A stretch of DNA of 64,000 bases from Pseudeuparius sepicola (taxonomy: Eukaryota; Arthropoda; Insecta; Coleoptera; Anthribidae). Below, piece by piece: positions 55,087-64,000 of the stretch. Made by a program: the position numbers and the translations under genes. Location of the stretch: positions 150,510,257 through 150,574,256 of the forward strand of contig OY987298.1 of assembly GCA_963920635.1 (NCBI GenBank), read 5' to 3'. Within the stretch, counting starts at the first letter, position 1. The number at the start of each line of letters is the position of its first letter. The notes below the pieces were generated by a model. It did not search any database. It was given only the letters and a program-made list of their open reading frames with translations, and was not told the origin of the DNA.

Positions 55087-55971
55087 CAGGGTGAGTTTTT
55101 TCGATGCCCATCTGGAAACTAGCAGAGCTAGAACAAAGGTTAAATGGGGAAAGAATTGCAGTTTTGAATGCTCGATCTAATGCCCCTTTTGGATTTTTAA
55201 AAAAGTCAAAAATCAGTAGTTCATCCGTTATTTCTGATTATACAGAAAAACTGTAGAGACAAAAATTGTAGATAATTTTGGGCTTAATAAGATAATCTAA
55301 TCAATTTTTTTTTGTTGTTTGTGGTTTTTGAGATATGACATAAACTTGTGTTTTTTAAATCTAAATCATAGTTGGCTGTGGCCTTATAAAATCGGCCATT
55401 TTTTGAGATTTCCAATATATATAATACTCGGCATAGTTATTATAAAAAATAAAAGAGCTATGGCTAATTTTCTGATTTTTTTAAATTTTCACATAGTCAG
55501 CAATGGAATATTTTCATAATTACCTTCTATTTTATAATTAGACATACTTACAACTTTCTAATATTTTGTTTTAAGCGGGTAACAAAATGTAACAAAATAA
55601 AGCAAAAATTAAAAAACTCAAATTCAAATTATTATTATTTTAAAAGGTCACCTTTTGAAATAAAAAAGGTGTTCAAACAATCCACCATCATTATTTATGC
55701 AAATATTGCATCTTTTTAAAATTGAATTCGTCGCCTTTCTTAGAGAGCGCCTGTGAATACTGGCAATTGCTTCTAAAACAGCTGCTCTTAGTTCAACAAT
55801 TGTCTCATACTTTATTTTGTACTGTTCCCCACAAAAAGAAATCCAAAACAGACAAATCGGGGGATCGGGGCTGCCAGGAAATAGGTCTATTTCTCCCTAT
55901 CCAACTATTTGGATAGAGCTGATCTAGGTAATTTCTTACGGGCAAATAATTATGTGGTGGAGCTCCATCAA
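55087..55971 (-). mobile_element. truncated relative of the 26606-28127 element
   Basis: Starts with TA-CAGGGTGA and the CTAGCAGAGCTAGAACAAAG arm, then runs into an inverted transposase C-terminal fragment (about 55690-55960, minus strand, same SPDL region, frameshifted). The second arm is absent. Confidence 0.75.
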
Positions 55972-56415
55972 TTGACTTTTTCCACTACATTTATGTATTA
56001 AAATATCGCCGATCGATTGGTGCAAGAATCAGCCAAGTCCAAAGCAGAATAACGTTGATCTATAGCTTTAGGACTTGACCGCTCGCATTCTTGGGTGCAA
56101 GAACCAGACAAGTCCGGGAGTTTCTTTTTCATTTTCCCAAAACTTATAAACTATGGACTTGTCCGGTTTTTGCACCGAGGTCTTCATATGCTCTCTTGCC
56201 CTTCCTGGCCCTAACGTATTCTCTCGAGTCGCTTCACGACGTGCTGGGGAACATCTGTGGCCATCGGGTATCCCGTTTCCGGTCCACCAAGTCCCCTGCC
56301 CCCCACTCGATCTCGCATTATCGGAATTTTGCTTCCGTTTTCCCAATTTCTCGGTCAGTTTGAGACGAGTCGGCAATATCCAGGCAGATATATGGAATAA
56401 AGGTACTACGCAGGG

Positions 56416-57549
56416 CACGGGCGTAGCCAGGCTTTAGTTTTGGGGGGGGGGGGGTTAGTTTGAGAAGTAAATAAAACAACAAAAATATACTTACATGAAA
56501 TTTAATATCTATATATTCATCCGAAAAACTACGACATATTTATAAAGTTCTTAACTTTAAATGAAATGGATAAATTAACTTCGTTCCTCTGCGCTAAATC
56601 TAAAACCATTAAAGAAGAAATCTTCGGCTTTTTCTTTTAAATATATCCACTACTTCATCTGCATGAATTTCTGTTCCATAGTGAATGTTCATTAGAGCCA
56701 AACCATTAAGTCTGTTTTCACTTGTAGTGTTTCGTAAATAGTTTTTCAGTCTCCTTAGGCTCGAGAAGGACCTTTCTGGGGTAGCAGTGGATACAGGAAT
56801 GGTAGCCAAGATTTGTAGTAATGTGTAAATATTAGGATAAAGGTTTTTATCGCACATATCTAGGCATTCCAAACTAGATTTCGGGGTAGGCAGTCTTCTT
56901 ATCAGCATGCAAGGTAGCTGAAGCTTTGATAGCTAAATCCAAATTTGTTTCTTTATTAGAAACCCCTTGACCTTGACTACACCACTTTTTCCAGTAGTCC
57001 ATACCTTTAAGTTTATCACCCTTCCTTTTCTTCCCCTCCATTTTTCGATAGTAATAATGATTCACGTATCTATCCTTAACAAGGTCATCGAATAATAGTG
57101 CACTAAAATTACTCACTTACACGGTACACTTAATTCTCTTCACTATTCGTTCACCACTTTTCACTTTTATTCGCTTCGAGTTCGCATGGAACAATACTGC
57201 CGTAAGCGCGGTCACGCGCCGCGGCGCCGCTTATATAGCAGCCCAGTAGCCGTCCAGAAACTTCCACGAACTTCCACAAAGTTCCGCTCATTTCGACCGA
57301 GGGGCGTGGCGAATACTCGAGAAACAACGCAAAGTGTCCCTACAATACAAAATAGTTCGGCTGCAACTGCGTCTGCCTCTCGTCAAAAGATGGCGCTAGG
57401 CGCTACTATTACTACATAATATATTCAAACGTAATAATAATTTAACTCTTCACTCCTCGTATTTTTTCGGTATAATATTAGGTAATATTTTGCTTATTTC
57501 GGGGGGGGGGGGGTTAAACCCCCGAAACCCCCCCTTGGCTACGCCCGTG
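56416..57549 (-). mobile_element. hAT-type element copy 2, uninterrupted
   Basis: CACGGGCGTAGCCA ends, G-tracts near both, same internal content as copy 1 in inverse orientation. The single ACCGCG (complement at 57207-57212) is the Polinton empty site. No clear 8-bp duplication is visible. Confidence 0.9.
56609..57116 (-). pseudogene. hAT transposase deletion derivative, copy 2
   Basis: Same two overlapping frames as copy 1 (57116-56874 and 56908-56609) with a few substitutions. It retains ATPERSFSSLRRLK and ends in KRKSRRFLL. No catalytic domain. Confidence 0.85.
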
Positions 57550-58169
57550 GAGTTAGGGTCTTTGTCCCGATAAGCAACATTATTCCGTTGGCAGCACTAC
57601 TTCATCGATCAGTTTACGCATTTTAATGGCGGCTGTTGTTGTGATTTTGTATTTGTTATTATTTTTTAGCGAAAATCGTACGAATTTTCACTGCTGTGAA
57701 AGTGAATTTTAGGCTAGTGGACTATTTAAAAATGGATAAAACTGTGCGGTGTGTATAAAAAGATGCAGAACCCAAACTGCATCGTTTACAGAGCTGAGCA
57801 ATACAGGGTGTTTACTTTTATCTTACCCTGTTGCATCAATGTTTTTTTTACATATTTGACCCTGTAGGTTTTGAACAATAACAGATACAAAAGTTGCTGA
57901 AAATGATATGTCTCTGGGCAAATAATATCGATGACGTCACAGCGGCCATTTTCCCAAACACCAAAAAAGCTAATTTTCAGTCATAATTGGACCTTAGTAT
58001 GTCCCATTTAAGAACCCCTTTTCGAAATTGTATTTGGAGTTTTCGTGTTCCCGCCGTAGGCCTGGGACGTAGAGTTTCGCTCACCCTGTACAATATACCT
58101 TATATGTACAATAAATTATAAATAATTACTTATAAAACACATGAAATATATTTTTAATTACGTAATTTT

Positions 58170-58385
58170 TATAATTTTACCGACGCCTTCAAAAAGTATA
58201 ATGCAATTATTTCATAATGTATAAAAAAATTAAACAGGGAATAAGGTAGCAACCCTTCAAACTGCCAATATAGGGTTAAAAATGGAGGCGAATTCAATCT
58301 TTTCGTTCCCTGCGCCTTGCCATGCGCAATAGGGACAAAAGCGGTAATGTTAATATATACAGGTATGTGGGTTATACCCGTCATT
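58170..58385. repeat. dispersed repeat, inverted relative to 12680-12900
   Basis: Shares ACTGCCAATA.GGGTTAAAAATG and TTGC.ATGCGCAATAGGG with the reverse complement of 12680-12900. Both copies lie just left of P-like elements of the second family. Confidence 0.6.
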
Positions 58386-58428
58386 AAATTTTAATATTTT
58401 GGGATTTACAAAATCACAGAAACAAAAC

Positions 58429-59110
58429 CTTAGACAAAGAGAGAGGACACCCAGCATGAAACGCGGTCTTAGCCAATATCACAAAAATGAAAAGGTAGTT
58501 AGGTAATTTTGATTTACATGTAATTTGAAATATTGGTATTTAATTGCAGATAATTTCCCAAATGTAAAGCTAGTGTCAAGTGCAGATATATATTTATTTG
58601 TGGCGATTTAGAATGAACCAAAATAAAATAAATAATGCACGCTCATGGAAACCTGCCCATATTTTATGTAACTATCACAATCAATTAAGAAATTTTCAAT
58701 AAAAACGATGGTAAAAAAATAATTATATTGGTCCTATTTACAAACAAAACAATGCACTTTATCGTACTAAAAGGTAGAAGGAATTTGAAGAAGTAATATT
58801 GACAAAAAATAAAGTTTTAGGGCATGTTTCAAAGGTAGCTTGTTTAATATTTACCTGTGAAACGAAATCCCGGGCTCTTGCTTTTCACTTCTGCTTTTGC
58901 AACCAAACTCTGAACAATTCACCATCGTAAGAGTATATTTTCCTCTTAATCACTGTTATATTTAGATAATTCACAAATTCACGAAATTAACTCACAACGT
59001 ACTCGCTTTGTCCGCCACATATAAAATGGCCGCAATTCAAAACGATGTAACAAAATCTATAGCACGGCATGGTAGGCAAGCGCGGTGTCCTCTCTCTTTC
59101 CTTGTCTAAG
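58429..59110 (-). mobile_element. second P-like family, copy 2
   Basis: CTTAGAC...GTCTAAG ends with the 8-bp duplication AACAAAAC (58421-58428 and 59111-59118). It contains the same THAP exon remnant as copy 1, inverted, and lacks the extra central sequence. The left TIR has lost four bases (GGAA). Confidence 0.9.
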
Positions 59111-59118
59111 AACAAAAC

Positions 59119-61464
59119 GCACAACTCCGTAGATCAAAAACAAAAAATATAACCTTGCAACTATGTACTACACTCAGAAAAATAAAAAACGTAGAACTGG
59201 CTTTGTTTTGGCAAGTTTGTTCCCATAAAAAAAATAATGTTTACAGTTCGGGTGCTAACGATTACAAAGCAGTGGCGTACCTCTTATTTTTTTAAAATAG
59301 GTATAAAAATAGGAAAAATATATTTGCTTTTATATCTCAATTTTTTTTTTATAAAAATTTAAGTGTAACCCCAGGTACAACTAGTACGCGTCAATTCTAA
59401 AATTCAAACTTATCAATGTTATTGACAGTTACTAGTTGGGGATTGTTCGGCGAACACAATATTAAAAAATAAAACTTTTTAAAAACAAGCTTTTATATAG
59501 TTAAGCCATGAACTAAAACGGATAAAATAAGTTTAGGTTTTCGTTGAGATAATTCAATGCCACTGCGGCAAGCTTTTTAAATCAAAAAGCTCGTCGCGCG
59601 AAATGTTCATAAAAATAGGTACCAATTAATTTTATCGGACAGTGATTGGTTGATACCCCTTACAAACATTTCAATCTGCAGATGCCATTTCTATGTTTTT
59701 TATTTTTCTGAGGTACCTACTACATAGAACTGCAGCTAGCTCGTGGCTTCAGGGGGTTTTAAGCGCCATTGCCAAATTTGCCTCGTTAACCAGCGCAGCC
59801 GCCTCCAGGGCCGGCTGCCAAAAATTCCCGGGCAAACCCGACAAAAAAGTCCCAATAACCATAACAATAACAGGAGGAGAAGGGCGGGGTCGCTGACCCC
59901 GCACTTTTCTCGGTTCGGTTCGGTAAACATGCATGGAGCTGTTTGGCCCGGAAAGTCCAAGTAGGCGACGACCGACGGCGGTCTTTGTGAAATATGGACG
60001 GAAGGAGCAAGATGAAGTGCGTCGTTTTCTAAAGGAGAATGAAAGAATGGAAAAAAGGAAAGAAAAGGTTCAGAGGGTTGTGTAACTGGCATCTGGCTAA
60101 CATTGTGTCATACAAGACCTATAACTTTGTTATTTAATTATTCTTGGTAAGGATATATTCGGAAATCTTTTCTTTGTGAAATTTTTGCCGTCTACTGTGT
60201 TTAGTTGGATTGAAATAGGTAAACAAAAATTAGAAGAATCCATAGAAAATACAATGCTACCCATAAACTTTGCACCAAATGGGATTTTTTTTTATTAGAT
60301 TTTTAAAAATCTTATTTCGGGATACGTTGGTGCTTGTTTTGGGTGTTCCATTTTCTTTTTATTTCGATATCGTTGACAATATAAAGCATTCTTGGTTGAT
60401 ACAACATTCGCAATAGAAAAACCAGCATTAATTTCAGTAATACCACTAGTAGATGCTAACATATTTTCTGTTGCTCCCTCTTCGATGACCTGGCAATATA
60501 AAACATTCGAGAATCAGTATTAAATTCAGTATTAAATTGCATGTTTGCTCTTTTTCAATTAAATCTGAAATCTACAACGCAATTCCAATAATTTCTAATC
60601 TATTACAATGTAATTACAAACAATAATTTATACTCAGTTCAAACCCGTACCTACTTACCTTTTTTATTTCATAAATCATAGATTTTAATTCTTTCATCCA
60701 CACTAACATTACCTAACAATTTTGTCCGATAAGCACAAGGCACGTAGTCAAACTGTAAACTGTAAGATATCTGATTCACTATTGTCGTATTAGCGGCCTT
60801 GACTGCGACGCCGGATCTGTTGCCGCCGACAGAATCTGTCGCTTGCCGTTACATTTTTCGTAGGACGGGTCCCATTTCAATATCATTTATTTGTTATTTG
60901 CGTGCCTTGATACAACTGAATTCGAATGAATAAAATCATAAAACTTCCTGATTTTAAGGTGGTTACGTTTAATATGTAAAATTGTTACGTATAAAATCTC
61001 CAAACAGTCCAAACCAAAACCACTTTTAACCTGGAAGACTATTGTGTAGGAACAAAATCTCTTTTGACCCACTTTTCCCTTAAAATGGTTTCTTTAAGGA
61101 GCAAAAAGGGGACGCTTTAGGACCGCCTTTGTAGTTTCCCTTACAGTTGGGAACGGAACACGTCCACGGCATGATTTGAATAAGTCCGAAACTATATAGA
61201 CACAACCTAAAACGTATAAACTAAAATTGAATTTTAATCACTTTATTCTGAATCACTGCTGTCTTACCACCATATTAAGAAAACTTCACGTCCTACATTA
61301 CTAAAAAAACACACTCCAACACACAATAAACACAACAAACGTTCTTTAAAACAGGAAAATCGCCAGATAAGTAAAACGTAAACAACTACAAAATGCTACC
61401 TCCCTCCGATGACGTAGTGACGTTTCGCGTCGCTAGCTGGCAGGCCTTTATCATTGCGACGGGC
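59119..61464. other. no gene supported
   Basis: 59460-59660 shares segments with 25036-25260. Overlapping short ORFs in the GC-richer 59740-60090 lie on both strands and have no domain. The rest is AT-rich. Confidence 0.4.
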
Positions 61465-61698
61465 TTAAGGCCGGTTCACACGCAACGATGTATCGTACGA
61501 TTTGCATGCGCAAGTAAATCGTTACAGATAAATCGTTACAAATTCAGTGCGTCCACATTATAACAACTTATCGTAGTAAAGCTGCAATTTTCGCTTGAAT
61601 AAGCTACAATAATCATGGAGGAAGGGTTTTTGGAGTATTTTGACGTTTTGTTTAAATGTTAAAAGGAAGAGGGAAATGAGGAAACGTTTAAATATATA

Positions 61699-62561
61699 GA
61701 CCGGGAGATAGTGACAGATTTTTGGACGTGATTTTACTCAGTATGCCTTGCAAAGGGCATTATGTGGCACATATTCTCACAATAATAAGATATGAATCAG
61801 AGTCATCCTGGGTTCTTCATGTGAAAAACTGAGTTTTCAATTATTCGAAAAATATGCGTTTTGATATGATTTTATAATACAGGCTGCCATGTGTTTTATA
61901 ATTAAGTTCAAAATAGAAAATTCCTCGGAAAACCATAGGCATACCGTTAGGGTGGGTCCAAAGGGCTATTATTGCCACGTGATCTTGTATTTTAATAATT
62001 AATTTTTCCACGTTTCTGAACAGGCTGCCAATGAGAAGTATGCAAGTTCTTATTATGAAAATGCTGAAAAAAGGATGGCATACCTTTCGCGCATGTCCAA
62101 GTACTGTTTAAATTAAATGTTATTTAATCATTTAAACGAGTTATTCGATGTAAAGTGTACTTGGACATGCGCAAACGGTATGCCATCTTTTCTTCGGCAG
62201 TTTCGTAACAAGAACTTGCATACTTCTCATTGGCAGCCTATTCAGAAACGTGGAAAAATTAATTATTAAAATACAAGATCACGTGGCAATAATAGCCCTT
62301 TGGACCCACCCTAACGATATGCCTATGGTTTTCCGAGGAATTTTCTATTTTGAACTTCATTATAAAACACATGGCAGTCTGTATAAAATCATATCAAAAC
62401 GCATATTTTTCGAATAATTGAAAACTCAGTTTTTCACATGAAGAACCCAGGATGACTCTCTGAGTCATACCTTATTATTGTGAGAGTATGTGCCACATAA
62501 TGCCCTTTGCAAGGCATACTGAGTAAAATCACGTGCAAAAATCTGTCACTATCTCCCGGTC
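61699..62561. mobile_element. inner fold-back element
   Basis: Starts GACCGGGAGATAGTGACAGA and ends with its complement. Arms of about 400 bp meet near 62155. It interrupts one arm of the surrounding element, whose intact counterpart reads through near 63395. Confidence 0.8.
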
Positions 62562-62829
62562 CAATAACTAGATGGTTATTGAAACGAAGTCTATTTTACC
62601 ATTGAATTCTATTATAAAATTATGCGAAATTGTCGACATATTTTTTAACAAATTTAAAATAAATCAGTTATTGTTTTAGTTTTAATTAATTTAATAATTT
62701 CCGGACTAAAAATAGGTAGGAGTCAGCTACCGTCGCACCTCAAAACTGTACAAATCTCGGACAAGCGTACACACGTTACGATTTGCATGCGCAAGTCTCC
62801 CAAATCACAGTTCTAAATTTTGTGCAAAT

Positions 62830-63065
62830 CTGCTGTCCACACGCAACGATGTATCGTACGATTTGCATGCGCAAGTAAATCGTTAAGGCCGGTCCACACG
62901 CAACGATGTATCGTACGATTTGCATGCGCAAGTAAATCGTTAAGGCCGGTCCACACGCAACGATGTATCGTACGATTTGCATGCGCAAATAAATCGTTAA
63001 GGCCGGTACACACGCAACGATGTATCGTACGATTTGCATGCGCAAGTAAATCGTTACAGATAAAT
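62830..63065. repeat. 57-bp tandem array of the Harbinger terminus
   Basis: ACGCAACGATG starts at 62841, 62898, 62955 and 63012, a period of 57 bp. Each unit is TTAAGGCCGGTCCACACGC followed by the terminal arm. Frames crossing the array on both strands are simple translations of the repeat. Confidence 0.9.
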
Positions 63066-63639
63066 CGTTGTGTGTGGACAGCAGATTTGCACAAAATTTA
63101 GAACTGTGCAAAGTTGGACGTCGGAGTTGAAAGTCTGGGCCGAAAAGCATAGATTTGGGAGATTTGCGCATGCAAATCGTAACGTGTGTACGCTTATCCG
63201 AGATTTGTACAGTTTTTAGGTGCGACGGTAGCTGACTCCTACCTATTTTTAGTCCGGAAATTATTAAATTAATTAAAACTTAAACAATAACTGATTTATT
63301 TTAAATTTGTTAAAAAATATGTCGACCATTTCGTATAATTTTATAATGGAATTCAATGGTAAAATAGACTTAGTTTCAATAACCATGCTTTAGACCATCT
63401 AATTATATTTAAAAGTTTCCTGATTTCCCTCTTTCTTTTAACATTTAAACAAAACGTCAAAATACTCCAAAAACCCTTCCTCCATGATTATTGTTTATTG
63501 TATCAAACGAAAATTGCAGCTTTACTACGATAAGTTGTTATAATGTGGACGCACTGAATTTGTAACGATTTATCTGTAACGATTTGCAAATGCAAATCGT
63601 ACGATACATCGTTGCGTGTGGACCGGCCTTTAGTCCACC

Positions 63640-64000
63640 ACTGCAGTGTCAAATTTTAGTTCAGCAGCTTGATTATATTTTGGTAGATGTAGCCATAATA
63701 ATCTACCCTGCGTTTTTCGTCTATGATTTTCATCCGTGGGAAAAATACCATTATTTCCGATGCGCTGTAACAAATAACTTCCCCCCCCCCCCGAAATCAA
63801 TAGACTTGTTTGGGGGGGAAAGGAGAATCCGAAACGGATAAACGGCCTTTCCTCGGGTATCAAGCTCAGATCGAGATAAGCAGGAACCCTCGGAGAGAAA
63901 ATTCCCTTCCGTTTATTTACCGTACTTATCTATTATTGTTTTCCGCGCTCTCTCGGTTCTGTCCCTCCTCGACTGGAAAAGGCAGGCGATTAAGAGTTGC
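63640..64000. other. no gene seen
   Basis: Contains a C-tract/G-tract pair (63781-63820) and no supported feature. Confidence 0.4.

Larger units (their letters stand above)
61468..63629. mobile_element. PIF/Harbinger-type palindromic nest
   Basis: AGGCCGG...CCGGCCT ends flanked by TTA (61465-61467 and 63630-63632), the PIF/Harbinger target. The terminal arms of about 200 bp pair (ACGATGTATCGTACGATTTG). Inside are a complete second palindrome (61699-62561) and a third with a tandem array. No transposase or Myb-like gene is present. Confidence 0.8.

Noticed and set aside
59736..60092. 118-codon ORF and overlapping frames
   Set aside because: Several overlapping frames on both strands, no domain, no neighbouring gene signals.
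62776..63171. ORFs of 93-131 codons with repeated LRMQIVRYIVAC-type units on both strands
   Set aside because: They are translations of the 57-bp Harbinger-terminus array; open on both strands, no start context or domain.

Overview
The window is a gene-poor, AT-rich stretch of an arthropod (most likely insect) chromosome built almost entirely from nested mobile elements. Evidence for this: R4/Dong-type LINE, P-element, hAT, mariner and PIF/Harbinger relatives, TA-flanked MITEs, a solo LTR, and a large virus-like element whose genes have TATA boxes and AATAAA signals. I see no intact ordinary host gene.

Centrepiece (33081-50387, 17,307 bp): a near-complete Polinton/Maverick (adintovirus-like) element. 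It has 584-bp terminal inverted repeats starting AGTAGAGA and a 6-bp target duplication ACCGCG. It sits inside a small hAT element (32735-51172). A second, uninterrupted copy of that hAT element at 56416-57549 shows the empty site. The left arm (+ strand) is the virion module: PLA2-type minor capsid protein, adenain-like protease, penton-like minor capsid protein, a small repeat protein, double-jelly-roll major capsid protein, a membrane protein, a BIR-RING inhibitor-of-apoptosis protein, FtsK/A32-type packaging ATPase, a conserved Polinton protein, two fibre-like paralogues, a chromodomain integrase and an unknown protein. The right arm holds, on the minus strand, a CHHC zinc-finger protein, protein-primed family B DNA polymerase (C-terminus frameshifted) and a possible nuclease-fold protein. 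On the plus strand it has a four-exon spliced gene, then about 1.5 kb of repeats with a tRNA-like element. Each TIR carries a two-ORF cassette pointing inward. The genes cover capsid building, genome packaging, protein-primed replication and integration, with plausible host-interaction genes (IAP, CHHC finger, membrane protein). Only two lesions are visible: the PolB frameshift and one stop in the left TIR gene.

Left of it: direct and inverted repeats (0.7-1.4 kb); a degraded R4-like LINE inside a larger inverted-repeat element (2.3-6.7 kb); a complete but mutated P-type THAP transposon with 31-bp TIRs and an 8-bp TSD (7.6-12.5 kb); a second, non-autonomous P-like family (13.0-14.4 kb, again at 58.4-59.1 kb); palindromic MITEs at 18.0, 22.5 and 26.6 kb; a solo LTR at 26.2 kb; and a mariner-type element with 367-bp TIRs and a single nonsense codon (29.6-31.5 kb).

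Right of it: a Tc1-like MITE (51.4-52.4 kb), a mariner fragment (55.1-56.0 kb), the second hAT copy, the second P-like MITE, and a nested PIF/Harbinger-type palindrome (61.5-63.6 kb) whose terminal sequence is multiplied in a 57-bp tandem array. All identifications come from reading the sequence and from recall of protein families; no search was run.
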